Below are positions 11,491 to 22,730 of a DNA stretch of 64,000 bases, piece by piece. Location of the stretch: the NCBI RefSeq assembly GCF_051020955.1, contig NC_135014.1, positions 25,471,221 through 25,535,220 on the forward strand, written 5' to 3'. Source of the DNA: Megalopta genalis (Eukaryota > Arthropoda > Insecta > Hymenoptera > Halictidae). The translations under genes were made by a program, and so were the position numbers. The notes beneath the pieces were generated by a model that saw only the letters and a program-made list of their open reading frames with translations, did not search any database and had not been told where the DNA came from. How positions within the stretch are numbered: position 1 is the first letter of the stretch; each line of letters opens with the position of its first letter.

Positions 11491-11915
11491 GAGCGTGAAT
11501 CAAATTAAGTAAGCAAGAATTATCGAATAAAAATGAAAATGGAATTAAAAATTAAACAGTGGAACAAATGATAAAGTTGAATAAATGATGCATCGAAATC
11601 AGTGATACTGTGAAATAAATGATACAGTTCAAGTGTAAATAAAATTAAGCAAGCAAGAATTATCGGAGTTTCCTTTTAAACAGTCGAATAAATGATAAAG
11701 TGGAATAAATGATACACACTAAGTGCAAATAAAATTAAGTAAGCAAGAATTATTGAAGTTTCCTTTTAAACAGTGGAACAAATGATAAAGTGGCGTAAAT
11801 GATGCAGTGAAATAAATGATACAGTGGAATAAACGATGTAGCGAAATAAATGATACACAGTGGAATAAATGATGCAGCGAAATAAATGATACAGTGGGAT
11901 AAATGATACGATGGA
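11491..11915 (+). repeat. AATAAATGATACAGTGG array with higher-order units
   Basis: The short unit AATAAATGATACAGTGG (about 17 bp, with variants) dominates 11765-11915. Superimposed on it, a longer unit beginning 'aaataaaattaag' and containing 'gcaagaattat' and 'tttccttttaaacagt' begins at about 11631 and 11721 (90 bp apart). A diverged first unit starts at about 11491. Peptide-like repeats on the complement are artefacts. Confidence 0.88.
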
Positions 11916-12796
11916 AAACGACACAGGCAAATCCGATGTTTCAAGATCAGGATCGATCTTCATTATCAAACCTCATTATCATTTACCAAGGACATACGCC
12001 GGACACGTGGATCAATGAAATCATGGTACAATAAAATCAATTAAATCTGATAACTCAAGATCATGATCGAACCAGTATCACTTCCACAATAGCTACCAAA
12101 TCGAGATCTCCGATCGTCTCACAACAACTAATTTCTCCCAGAATTTAAACAAATACAGCCCTTTGTTAAAATCGAGCAAGTGATCCAAGCAGATCGAGTC
12201 TCTGCTTAATGATCATTTTTTCGCCACTGTTCGCGCAGCAGCTAAGACTAGGTCGCACGTGTCACCGAAACGATGCGCGCGGTCTCCTGCGACCGGATCC
12301 GGTTGAAAGGGTTAAATCGTCGCCGGCGTGATCGGCCTCAGCCTCGGCCGTCTTCCGTCAATTCGAGACTCGCCCGTTCTAACCCAAATCCTGCGGATCA
12401 TTAATCGACCTCCATGACCGCCGAGCCGGAGCCGTCATCCTCCGCGGCAGCCCGATCTCTCGAATGATCGCGTCGGGGCACCCCGGCGACCCTAACGCAT
12501 TCTTTCCGGTCGCAGCTGTCTCGGCAGGTGCGCGCGGGTGCCCCGGCGTGATTCGTGCCACGGAAATTAAAGCGCGATGGATAGGTGTGCGCGCGCGAGG
12601 GGCGCCGTTTCGCCCGGTGAACGCTGAAACTGTGCTGCTGCCGGCCGTAGAAACCGAGGGTGGAAACGGAATTAGAGAGGGGCGGGGGGCGGGAGAAGGA
12701 CGGCGAGGAACGCGGGCGTTAAATATGCATGCCGGGTAAAGCGGCAACAATAGAGAACTCCCCGGCCCCTCTCGGTTCGCAACCCTCGACACAGAA
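11916..12796. other. A+T-rich to CpG-rich single-copy sequence
   Basis: Unique A+T-rich sequence to about 12240, then a CpG-rich block. Opposing open frames (179 codons minus, 91 plus) overlap in the GC-rich part; no domain or splice-bounded exon is evident. Confidence 0.5.
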
Positions 12797-12797
12797 T

Positions 12798-12828
<31 letters not shown>

Positions 12829-12835
12829 AGAGAGA
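12797..12835. repeat. (GA)n microsatellite
   Basis: GA run interrupted once by 'aatgag', followed by three 'gaggatcga' units to about 12862. Confidence 0.95.
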
Positions 12836-13400
12836 TCGAGGAGGATCGAGGAGGATCGAGCGAGACCGGTAGAGGAAGAGGGACTCGCAGTTGATCGCGC
12901 AACCCGGGCGCAAAACACACCCCGCTAATGGCACCCCCGGCACTCTCTGCTCGTGATACCCGCACCCTGCCAGCCCTCTACAGGGTGGCCCGGAACCACC
13001 GTCGCACCCGGAAATCGGCGAATCATCAGGTGACTCGAAGGGACTTTTTTTCTTGGACGACGTGCCAGTTTGCGACTTCGATTAGTCGCGAAAATTCTCC
13101 GTCGTCGCTTCGACAGAACATTTTGCTAAAATTCTCCTCTTCGCTGAAATTCTTCTATGTAGGAGGGCGAGACAATTATTATTTTTTCAAAACTGAATAT
13201 TTCCGAAAATATCAGGTGAGTCATTCTTTAGTGGGACACCCAGAGTGGTGTTTAGCCGTAGGCTAAATAGGTTATAGTCTAGAACGGCGGTTTTTGAGGG
13301 TAATTAATGCACAGTAAACAATCATAGGACCTTAAATAATTTTACAATTTATTACTGCGAATTGCACTGACAATATTAATTATTTCTGATATATTCAGCT
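12836..13400. other. no recognisable feature
   Basis: Starts GC-rich and becomes A+T-rich after about 13160. Only short open frames. Nothing recognised. Confidence 0.5.
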
Positions 13401-13769
13401 TTGTCCTAAAATTATGATACTTCGGGAAGAGGTTCACGAGGTCATTTGAAGTAACTTTTTCCTCAGCGATAAAGCAATCCGCGGCTCCGTTTGCGAGTTA
13501 TTAACGAAAAACAGTGACCAATGAGAGATCGCGTGCGACTGACACCCCGCCCTCGTAGCCGCTGCCGCTGCGTCAGACGGCCAGCGCGTCGCGGCATTGG
13601 CCGAAAGGGCGGAGCGGTGACAGCGCTCGCTCTCTGATTGGTCACCGTTTTTCGTGAATAACTCGCGAACGAAGCCGCGAATTGCATTTTCGCTAAGGAA
13701 AAAGTTTCTCCAAATCGGCTCAGGAATCCCTCGTTTCTCGGAAGTGCCACAATTTCGGGACACCCGGTA
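13401..13769. mobile_element. foldback MITE-like element, copy 2 (arms B/B)
   Basis: The left end is 'tttgtcctaaaattatg' and the right end 'cacaatttcgggacacccgg' followed by TA, giving imperfect terminal inverted repeats. The inner arms carry 'gagttattaacgaaaaac' and 'gaccaatgagag' on the left and their complements on the right. Both arms have the 'aatccgcggct' variant. The loop at about 13535-13640 is GC-rich and unlike the loops of the other copies. Frames across it are not transposase. Confidence 0.87.
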
Positions 13770-14835
13770 TTATATTACGATTCAATTGGAGTAATAATAT
13801 GCTTGCGAGGACGCAAGAAGGTTCAAATAACACACGTTTTCATAAAAACCCTGGATCTACTATTTAAAATGCTTTCGATCAGCGTTCATGTTTCTTTTCT
13901 CTCTTCTCTTCGTTGCGAGCCGGCAAAAATATGTTAGCCTGAGGCGGCAAAAATCGGAATCCGCCTCCGGAGACACCCCGTATATACCAGCTACCTATCC
14001 AGCAACACTCACCCTCCAGCTCCCTCTCATCCGGTTCGCAGCTACAGCCTTGCTCCTGCTCTTCCTGCTCTCGGCTTCGCCCTCCTCCTCAGCCCCCCCC
14101 TCCCGTTTTCCCGCGTTCCCCGCAGCTCCTCTGTTTCCACACTCTCTCTCCCGTCGCCGTTTCCCTTCGCCGCGATTGTCCGTCTCGCTTTTTACCACGG
14201 AGCTCGTTGCCCTTTGCCCTGCCCTCCACGATCCCCGACCCGCTGTCTTTTTAATTCCGTCCCCCGGCCCCCCGCCGGTATTCTCCGGCCGTGTCCTTTA
14301 TGTCGCGGCCCGGCTGCTCGAGGGCTGTCGTATCGAGAGACCGATTCGTTAGGAAGTCGGTCGGCCTCGATAAAACGGCCTCGAGTGCGCGCCGGATGGC
14401 GTGAAATTCGGGCCGCTCGTTTGTCTCGCCGGTTCTCGATGTCGGCCTGCGAGCACGTTGTTCGCCAGCGTGTACGGGATACTTCTGGATTTTTCGGCTT
14501 GATGATCGGAGATCGAGTGCGAGCCGCTCGAATCCACGGATCCGCGCGACGCGGACCCCGTTGTGCGAGGCAGATCGCGTTGTTTTTTGCCGGACGTTTT
14601 GCCTGGCGAGGCGTTTGTTTTGGTTTCCGTGCGGGATGGAGAGATTTTCCGAATTTCCGAATTTTTTGGTCGTAGGTCGTGACACCGGCGATGCTGCGTG
14701 GTTTGCCGGGATCGGTTGGAATTGTCGAGAATGCTTGGTGTTGACGTTGATGCTAAGAACTTGATAATTAAGCGAGCGATGTGACTGGTGCGAACAACGA
14801 TGATTTACTTGCACGAAATGCGCGGAGTTGGAACA
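13770..14835. other. pyrimidine-rich then GC-rich block, no supportable gene
   Basis: The region at 14030-14270 is C+T-rich with CpG. The remainder to about 14700 is CpG-rich with opposing frames of 150-187 codons. The signal is compositional: no domain, signal peptide or exon boundary can be argued. Confidence 0.5.
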
Positions 14836-15290
14836 GTTAAATCTGAATGAATTACGCTGCTTGAGGATGAATTTGATTCAAATAAGTTGCACTGGTTTAA
14901 AGCAAGTTAGACTTCAATGGATTCCATTGTTTTAATTTAAGTTCGATTTCAGTGAATTACATTGTTTTAAGACAAGTTAGATTCCAATGGATTCCATTGT
15001 TTTAATGTGAGTTAGATTCCAATGGATTCCATTGTTTTAATGTGAGTTAGATTTCAATGAATTACGTTGTTTTAATGTAAGTTAGATTTCAATGAATTCC
15101 GTTGTTTTAATGTAAGTTAGATTTGAATAAATTACATTGTTATAATATAACTCAGATTTGGATAAATCACATTCTTTTCGAACAAGCTAGATTTTAACAA
15201 GTTAGATTGTCTTGAAACAAATTAGTTGCGAATAAGTTGTACGATTCAAAAATAAGTTAGGTTTGAATGAATCACATTCTTTGAAAATGA
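14836..15290 (+). repeat. 35-bp tandem array (ATTCCATTGTTTTAATG)
   Basis: The unit is 'gattccattgttttaatg' followed by 'tgagttagattccaatg', 35 bp. It is best preserved at 14930-15125 and decays towards both edges ('aacaagttagatt'). Confidence 0.92.
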
Positions 15291-15995
15291 TACAATAGAT
15301 TGCATTGTCTCGACGCGAAGGAGTTTTAGAATGCAATATTGTGCAGTACCGTTTGACAACGGTTCAATCAGCGGTGTTCGCTGGAATGTTATTTTTCGAA
15401 GGGTGAACGCTCGTAAAGCGAAGGAAACGTTTGTTTGCCGAATGGTCTAAATCGCAACACACAGTTTTGCTTAATAAATTACAATATTTCATCGGTCGCG
15501 TAGAATACAAATTCAATCGCATTTTTGTACAAAAAGTCTCCGATCGTAACTTTCGTTAAGGCTTCGATTTACTATTTGAAATTCAGTCCCCCGGAGAACG
15601 TGGTCCCAGATCAAAGTACACCGCCCACTGCATATTTCCGACTTATCCTTTTTCACCCGGTATAAATTCCAACGGGGTCGTACGTAACCCTCTTTCGTGC
15701 GTAATATCCATTAACACTTTCGCTGTCGGTAATTTATTCATGACTTATCTCAGCTGACATAATTCCGCGTTGTCGCTTACGGAAGCGTTAATAATTTCGA
15801 ATTGGGTCGCACTACGCGCCAAATTATCTACAACCGATAATTCCTTCGTACGCAGACTTCTTTTTTTCTTCGTTCGATCGTCTCTAATCTGACGATTCCA
15901 AATTATTCATATATACATAGATAATTTATTGATTCATTCTTTTTGTGAGACCATCGATTGTGTTACATTTTTAATTTCTACTCTAGGCGTCACTA
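15291..15995. other. no recognisable feature
   Basis: Mixed-composition unique sequence; no long frame, fold or repeat recognised. Confidence 0.55.
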
Positions 15996-16030
15996 TTGTA
16001 TTGTAGATTTTGTGCCAGAGTGAAATAAAA
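15996..16030 (-). repeat. weak ATGCATAAAATCCG-type motif copy
   Basis: On the complement it reads 'ggcacaaaatctacaatac', close to the 60.6 kb copy 'tgcataaaatccacaatc'. The array at 16157-16920 lies 5' of it in motif orientation. Confidence 0.35.
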
Positions 16031-16156
16031 AGAATTTAATGAAATATATGAAAGAATAGAATGATTAAAATATTGGAAAAAAATATCGACGTGTTAGTTT
16101 CCATTTGTTAAAATGATCATAAAGGAAGAAACAATTTTCTACAAGTTCCTCAAAGT
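16031..16156. other. A+T-rich spacer
   Basis: Unique A+T-rich sequence between the motif and the array. Confidence 0.5.
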
Positions 16157-16920
16157 AACTTACTATAAGTATTATTAGTATCAGTATTAGTATTAATATT
16201 ACTAATACTCTAATAATACTTGTAATGAGTAATACTAATACTAATAATACTTGTGATAAGGAATACTAATGCTAATAATACTTATAAGTAACACTGATAC
16301 TAATAATACTTATAATAAGTAATGCTAATAATACTTGTAACAAGTAATAGAAATACTAATAATACTTATAATTAGTATTAATATTACTTATTATAAGTAT
16401 TATTAGTATTGCTATTACTTGTTACAAGTATTATTAGTATTGGTATCACTTATTATTACTATTATTAGTATTAGTATTACTTATCACAAGCATTATTAGT
16501 ATCAGTATTACTCGTTACAAGTATTATTAGTACTAGCATTACTCATTACAAGTATTATTAGTATTAGTATTAATATTACTTATTATAAGTATTATTAGTA
16601 CTGCTATTACTTATCAGAAGTATTATTACTATTATTATTACTTATTATAAGTATTATTAGTATTAGTGTTACTTATCACAAGTATTATTAGTATTAGTAT
16701 TACTTATCACAAGCATCATTAGTATTAGCATTACTTATTATAAGTTTTATTAGTTTCAGTATTACTTATCACAAGTATTATTAGTATTAGTATCACTTAT
16801 CACAAGCATCATTAGTATTAGTATTACTTACTACAAATGTTATTAATATTAGTATAACCTACCACAAGTATCATTACTATCAATATTACTTACTATAAAT
16901 ACCATTACTAATAGTATTAT
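16157..16920. repeat. 31-bp array with internal strand switches
   Basis: The unit is ACTTATCACAAGTATTATT followed by 'agtattagtatt', about 31 bp. From about 16376 to the end the units run forward. From about 16196 to 16375 the same unit appears as its complement ('aatactaataatacttgt'). A short forward piece precedes it. The switch near 16374 makes a large imperfect palindrome that could fold into a long hairpin. Confidence 0.92.
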
Positions 16921-18083
16921 CAACTCTAAGCCCCGCTACAAGTTCGCGAACTCTTCGTATCCCAACAATCGACGAAACAAATCTACGTCTTCGTATAAAA
17001 CACGTATCTCGTTCACCACGGCGGACAGCGTAATTTCGCCGGCGAAACAAACGAACACATTGAAAAGTTTGCGAGCTCGCGTCCGGCCGACTTTAATTTC
17101 TTTGAAAGCGTCGCTTGTAAAGTAACGTGGGACCCGCGAATTCGTATTCAGCGCGGCGGGGAGGGGAGGAAGGAAAAAAGAAAGATCAATAGAGTGTGCA
17201 CGCGGCCGTTCAAAGTTCGAAGTTCCCGGTAAAAGTTAAAATTCGTTCTACGGTGTTGCGGGAACTTATTCTCGATATGGAGTGCGAATCGAGGGGACTC
17301 GATGAGCCGCGTCCTCTCTCCTCTCTCTCTCCTGCGAGAATCAATCTAACTTGGCCGGCGAGAGCCGGTGGGCCGTGCTCGGCAAATTATTTAACACGGT
17401 GTAGGCGAATACTTTCGCAAAGTCCATCTCCATTACCCGACTTACCTCGAACTCCACTCACACCGGCGTGCCAGATAACCTCATAAAACTTCGGCCTCGG
17501 TGATAGCTTATTCAATAAACCGTGCGTTGACCAGATCACGCCGGGTCCCTCGACGTTCCATCAAGCCAGCCCAGCCCCGATGGAAACCGGAGAAAGAGGA
17601 GCCCCGGAGAACCGGAGCGCCGAGCCCGGATACAGGAATCGCGTTAACTAGCCGAGATACACCGTGGCGCGACCCTAAGAAAAAAGAGAACAGGATACGG
17701 ACGAGACAGTTAATTCGCGTGCTACCAACATTCCCGGAACCAGATACTGCCGGCGATGCAACCAACCCGCGCTGCAATTTTCGCCGCAATGCAATTCGGG
17801 ATTCTATTATTTCACACGGCGCCGCGGAGGGGGGAGAGTCGAGCGATGTTTTCTTTCGTCGGACACAATCAAGATATCGACTCGATTTTTTCTCCCCCCC
17901 CCCCACACGAAATTAAACGGTGCAAGCGGGTTAAGGTTTCCGCGCGCAACGCAATTTGTCGATAGAAATCGTCGTCGAGGAGAATCGGGTTTCCGGGATT
18001 TCGTTAAATTTGTTCGTTCCGGGCGCGACTTGTTTCAGACGCTGCTTCAGTTTCTGCGTAAACCGCTCGGCGTATATATAATT
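16921..18083. other. CpG-rich block, no supportable gene
   Basis: GC-rich from about 16960 to 18050, with C-runs near 17895-17903. Frames of about 130 codons on opposite strands cover 17500-17916 together, and none is recognisable. Confidence 0.5.
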
Positions 18084-18110
18084 TGATCGCGGATTTTATG
18101 CGTTTGTAGC
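18084..18110 (-). repeat. dispersed ATGCATAAAATCCG-type motif, copy 3
   Basis: The complement reads 'gctacaaacgcataaaatc' followed by 'cgcgatc'. ATAAAATCCG is exact. In motif orientation the array at 18243-18995 lies 5' of it. Confidence 0.75.
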
Positions 18111-18242
18111 AACAACGAATAGTTGAATATTATTTATTTGTTTTAGTTATTTGTCGGTGCTTTGAACTGGGTGGTTTACTTAGCGAATACAGGATCGATA
18201 TTATTTAGTGTTGGTTTCGATATTCGAGTGCATAATAGTTTT
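18111..18242. other. A+T-rich spacer
   Basis: Unique sequence between motif and array; nothing else recognised. Confidence 0.5.
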
Positions 18243-18995
18243 ATGTGGCCTCCGAACTGCTTCCGATTTGCCTTCGAATTGCCTCCGAATTGTCTTCGAA
18301 TTGCCTCCGAATTGTCTTCGAATTGCTTTCGAATTAACCCCGAATTGTCTTCGAATTGCCTCCGAATTTTCTTCGAATTGCCTCCGAATTGTCTTCGAAT
18401 TGCCTCCGAATTGCTTTCGAATTGCCCCCGAATTGACCCCGAATTGTCTTCGAACTGTTCCCGAATTACCATCGAATTACTCCCGAACTGCGTCCGAATT
18501 ACCTTCGAATTGCCTTCAAATCGTGTTATCTGACATCCGAATTGCCTTCAAGAATTGCCCCGGAATTACCTCCGAATTGCCCCCGAATTGCCTCCCAATT
18601 GCCTTCGAATTGCTTCCAAGTTGCCCCCGAATTTCCCCCGAATTGCCTTCGAATTGCCTTCAAATTGTCTCTGAATTGTCTTCAAATTGCCTCCGAATTG
18701 CTTCCGAATTGATCCCGAATTGCCTTCTAATTGCCTCCGAATTGTCTTCGAACTATTTACGAATTGCCTCCAAGAATTGCCCCGGAATTACCTCCGAATT
18801 GCCCCCGAATTGCCTCCCAATTGCCTTCGAATTGCTTCCAAGTTGCCCCCGAATTTCCCCCGAATTGCCTTCGAATTGTCTTCAAATTGTCTCTGAATTA
18901 CTTTCAAATTGCCTTCGAATCGTGTTATCTGACCTCCGAATTGCCTCCGAATTGCCTTCGAATCGTATCACGTGTCCCCCGAATCGCCTCCGAAT
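18243..18995 (+). repeat. TTGCCTCCGAA tandem array with 222-bp higher-order repeat
   Basis: Units of about 11-12 bp, TTGCCTCCGAA and TTGTCTTCGAA with variants, fill the stretch. The segment starting 'caagaattgccccgg' at 18549 recurs almost exactly at 18771 for about 140 bp (offset 222). 'cgtgttatctgac' also occurs twice, near 18522 and 18921. Apparent Leu-Pro-Pro-Asn-Cys repeat proteins of up to 267 codons arise from the repeat and are not supported as genes. Confidence 0.95.
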
Positions 18996-20049
18996 CGTGG
19001 CAGAAGATTAGAAATAATCTCCAGCCCCGAGATTCTATAAAACCGAGCGTCGAGTCTCGAAGAATCGCGTCTTAGTATTCCCGTATCCACCGGTTTCAAT
19101 TCCGAGCTCCGAACATTTCTCGGAGAAATTACAGTGCTCTTAGGAATTTCTGGCCGATCGAACATCGTTCCGTAGATCATTCACCAGCAATTCCATCTCG
19201 CTGTTCCCTCTCACGTATCAAAACGACCGAGAACTGTGGCCGCCGATATTGGCCGCACGCAGCGCCTATTTGCAGCGTTTAGCGTCCCCGTCCCCCCTAG
19301 CTGTTAGAGCAACGGTCTCCTGACAGTCCGGACCCGATAGTTTCCACGTGTTTCGCGGCATATTGCGGAACGCGGGAAATCTGCGAGCCGGAGCAGCCGG
19401 GGAGCTTAATATCGAGCGAGGATGGCTGCCGGATTCGAGGAAAATCCGAGGTAATACTGGTTCCGTCGTTACGAGGGATACTTGTTACAAAGTTTCGATG
19501 TTGTTCTCGGACAGATGCTTATTCGTGAACGGGACCCATCCCCGGCAAGACCAGACAGCGGCCCGCCCCGGCCCGACCCGAATCCAGTTCTCGTTCCCGT
19601 TCGAAGTTTCGTAGCTTCCGGTGTTTAGCCGAAGTCTTTTCGGGCCGAGACGGTTCCAGTCGACGGAAGTTCGACTTCTTATGGTCTCTCGCGCGGCCCC
19701 GAAACTCAACGGAACACGTCTCATTTCGCACCGTTCGATCTCCAGCTCTCCCAGCGGATCGTCCCCGTTTTCCCCCATTCTTCCACGACGTGCCGCACAG
19801 CGGCCTGGAAACCCGCTCCACGCGTATACGAAAGGACAATTTTTACGAGATCGATATTATTATTAACGATCGATATTATTAAAGGCTTTTTCTGTGTATT
19901 TGCTCTAGATGTAGCTGCGGCGAGAGACGGCGTTCTAATATGACAAGATCGTTTATTTTGTTTTTATTACGAATTATAGAATATTAGAAAATAAGTTTTC
20001 GAATTTGTTGCGCTATCATAATTTGACAGACTCTTGACGAAGATTTCAT
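18996..20049. other. CpG-rich block, then A+T-rich sequence
   Basis: GC-rich to about 19850, with opposing frames of about 80-106 codons. A TATA-like 'ctataaaac' lies near 19034, but no supported transcript start or exon. A+T-rich after 19850. Confidence 0.5.
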
Positions 20050-20303
20050 ACATAATCTATTACACACGAATATGCTATTTGTGCCTTCTAAATCGAAACG
20101 AAGAATTTAGAACTTTTTAGAGATTTAGAAGTTTTTTGGGATTTAGGAGTTTCTAGGGATTTAGAACAACTGTTTTACATAATCTATTACATACGAATAT
20201 GCTATTTGTGCCTTCTAAATCGAAACGGAGAATTTAGAACTTTTTAGAGATTTAGAAGTTTTTGGGCATTTAGAAGTTTTTAGGGATTTAGAACAACTGT
20301 TTT
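20050..20303 (+). repeat. 127-bp direct duplication
   Basis: 'acataatctattac' begins units at 20050 and 20177. Both continue with 'acgaatatgctatttgtg', 'ccttctaaatcgaaacg' and 'agaatttagaac', and end in 'tagaacaactgttt'. Within each unit, 'gatttagaagtttt' is itself repeated two or three times. Few differences separate the units, so the duplication looks recent. Confidence 0.93.
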
Positions 20304-20337
20304 TAGAACAATTATTTCTAGAGATAACCCTAACCTA

Positions 20338-20375
20338 ACTTTGACATAACCCTGACATAACTTTGACATAACTTT
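20338..20375 (+). repeat. short TTGACATAAC repeat
   Basis: Three units of 'tttgacataac' or 'cctgacataac' in a row; a single similar unit occurs near 34748. Confidence 0.75.
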
Positions 20376-20463
20376 TGGATCCCTTACGATACAACTTTAG
20401 AACTTCACAGCTTTACAACTTTGGAACCCCAGTATTAATTATATCGCATAGGATAATACCGTT

Positions 20464-20839
20464 GTACAGTAAATTCTTTCTAATTGACACTTGGATTGTA
20501 CACAAAAATGGTCAATTTGGGAGGAGGAAATACGATTATTATATTTATATTACTATAATTACTATATCGTATTATTATAACATAGATTTTTATATTTTAT
20601 TATATATATTATTATACTATATTATATTATATAATATTATATTATATAATATTACATTATATATTATCTTACATTATGTTATAACATAATATAATATATT
20701 ATATTATATTATATTTATAGTTCCCAGTTGTCAACGAATATAAAAACGAGCCACAAGCCCCGAACAACCGCATCTCCTCTTCCCAAACTGTTCATATATC
20801 TGCAGAATCCGACCGTCAATTAGGAAGAACTTACAGTAC
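20464..20839. mobile_element. small inverted-repeat element, copy 1
   Basis: The left end is GTACAGTAAATTCTTTC then 'taattgac'. The right end is its near-complement, 'gtcaattaggaagaac' then 'ttacagtac'. A second inner inverted pair ('aatttgggaggagg' and 'tctcctcttcccaaac') extends the arms to about 60-70 bp. The interior at about 20560-20715 has filled with A+T-only repeat. No protein is encoded. Related sequence occurs at 26528-26762 and 24140-24225. Confidence 0.75.
20560..20715. repeat. A+T-only repeat inside inverted-repeat element
   Basis: ATATTATATTATATA-type sequence, consistent with expansion of a short A+T tract within the element. Confidence 0.88.
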
Positions 20840-21731
20840 ACGTCTTTGCAATCTTGGCTACGAGGAGACTCCCCATCCAGGCCAGCCAGCAGCGGTGGTC
20901 CAGGAGGCATCCGGACGTATCTATTGAACGTCCGAGGTGTATCCGTTAAGTGTCCGCGCGCCCGACCAAGAGTTTTCCGGAAGAGCAGTGTAATATTTCG
21001 ACTTAGCTTCGAGCTAATCCGAAGTTAATCCGAAGTTCGATCGCGGTGGGGCCTCGCGCAGGTCGCCCGACTCCGACAATAAGTACACACTCCGGTGGAC
21101 CGAACAAGTACCGATTGTTGCTCGACGAATGGACCCTGGGGTCGGCGGAGGGACGAGTGGCCGGCGAAACACCGCGGAACCTACGCGGGCAACGAGGTTC
21201 CGCGGGGGCGGCGGGGAATATGGGCTGCTTGAAATGCGGCCGGCGTTCGCGTCTACTTCCGATCCATCTGGCTCAAGACGGGCGACAAATCGAGTTACCG
21301 CCCAAGAGCCGAGACCAAAGAGCCTTGGCAGCCTTCTTTTCCTTCCTTCCTATTCCCCTCCGCGCTGTTCCCCCCCTCTCGGCCCCCGCCGCGGCCCCCT
21401 TGCCTAGGCTACCCGTCGCTGTCCGTAGTTACCGGGTTCTTTTCTTTACTTTCCTCGCCGGTTTCCTCGCCGGATGCCAGACCACCTACACCTCCCTCCC
21501 CCCTCTCCGCCCCTCCCACCCCCGATCCAAGGAGGTCGTGGAAACGCGGCGGAGGACTTTCGGAGAATGAAAGTCGAGCCAGGCTAACCCTGTTTAGTGT
21601 TCGAGATCGCGAGTAAAACGAGTTGCCGGCTCGTTAGACGGGCCGAGCAACGGTCACCGGGCTCCATCGGTGGCGATATCACGTTCCCGGGAGGTAGGCT
21701 GTTCGCGAATTAACCGTTCCGTTTCCTTCCA
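20840..21731. other. CpG-rich block, no supportable gene
   Basis: GC-rich with a C+T-rich stretch at 21330-21530. A 174-codon frame spans 21046-21570, but it is rich in Arg, Pro, Ser and Gly and has no known domain. Confidence 0.5.
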
Positions 21732-21765
21732 CTTCTTCTTCTTCTTCTTCTTCTTCTTTTTCTTC
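21732..21765 (+). repeat. (TTC)n microsatellite
   Basis: About nine TTC triplets followed by 'tttttcttctc'. The apparent poly-Phe peptide is an artefact. Confidence 0.95.
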
Positions 21766-21944
21766 TCGGTCTTCCCGGGCTCGCTAGATAGCTCGGTAAT
21801 TCGTGCTGACCCTCGTGTGCAGGCGGTCGCGTCCCTCGACCTCGCTTTTCCGTGGCTCTGTTCCGGTTATTTGTGGACAACGCCGGGCTTATAAAGTCCG
21901 ACGCAGGTAAGTGGTGGTTCGAGAACTGTCGAGAGCTCGGAAAT
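21766..21944. other. GC-rich stretch with consensus-like splice donor
   Basis: CAGGTAAGT at 21904-21912 is a perfect donor consensus, about 12 bp after 'cttataaag'. No exon can be defined around it, so it is described rather than called. Confidence 0.25.
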
Positions 21945-22205
21945 GCCCCCGGGGGCCGATGGTTTCAAGGACCGGTGTCATCGAAGCCAGAATGGGCCCA
22001 GTTGGGTGCGCTCCCATAGGCCAAATGCTTTCAATGGGCGACGCACGCAGCGGTCCGCGTCCCTGGTGGACGGTGTCCCCAAAGAGCAGTGGTCTCAAAG
22101 GTTAATGCTCCCAAAGGCCAAATGCTCCCATTGGCCAACACCCGCAGAGGTCAATATCCCCGAATGGTCCCAGTTGCAAATTTTTCCAAAGGCTGACTGT
22201 CCCCA
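21945..22205 (+). repeat. degenerate CCAAAGGCCAAATGCTC repeat
   Basis: Loose repetition of 'ccaaaggccaaatgctccc', 'ataggccaaatgctttc' and similar at about 25-40 bp spacing. An old, diverged minisatellite. Confidence 0.55.
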
Positions 22206-22428
22206 ATAGCCAATCCTGTGAGAAGTCAACGCGCTCTGCGAGCTACACCATTGGTGACCAATGCTCTGTGCTCTAAAACAATGCTTTCAGGACCCAAATG
22301 TTTGTCACGTGTCGTCGTTAGTGTCTTATATCAATTGTAAAAGACTGGTGTCAGAGATACGTTTAATTCGCCTTTTAACACTGGATTTACGGAGCGAGAA
22401 AAACAGCTGTTTTTTATTAGTTTATAAA
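22206..22428. other. no recognisable feature
   Basis: Unique sequence with a short open frame only. Confidence 0.5.
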
Positions 22429-22730
22429 GGTAACATTGAGGTATTTGTTCGGATTTTTAATAAGTGTTTATTGTAACATTTACGGTAAGTAACATATTAA
22501 TACATTGAATAACAATTGAAATAAATTGCAGAATAAATTGAATAATATTCAAAATAACTCGTAAATGTATCTTTATATTATCTAAATAACATTAAGACAT
22601 TTGTTCTGATTTTTAGAAAATGTTTATTGTAACATTCGCAGTAACTAACGCATATATTGAATAACAATAGAAATATAAATTGAATAATATTCAACAAACT
22701 CATAAATGTATATATCTTTATGATATGAAT
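22429..22730 (+). repeat. 156-bp tandem duplication
   Basis: Units at 22429 and 22585 share 'taacatt', 'tttgttc', 'gatttttaa', 'tgtttattgtaacatt', 'attgaataacaat' and 'aaatgtat'. The offset is 156 bp, with moderate divergence. Confidence 0.85.

Noticed and set aside
18208..19011. 267-codon plus frame with Leu-Pro-Pro-Asn-Cys repeats, like a repeat protein
   Set aside because: It lies wholly in an 11-bp tandem array with several overlapping frames of the same kind; it reflects the DNA repeat.
20325..20345. 'ccctaacctaac' as insect telomere repeat (CCTAA)n
   Set aside because: Only two units, in an interior non-telomeric setting.
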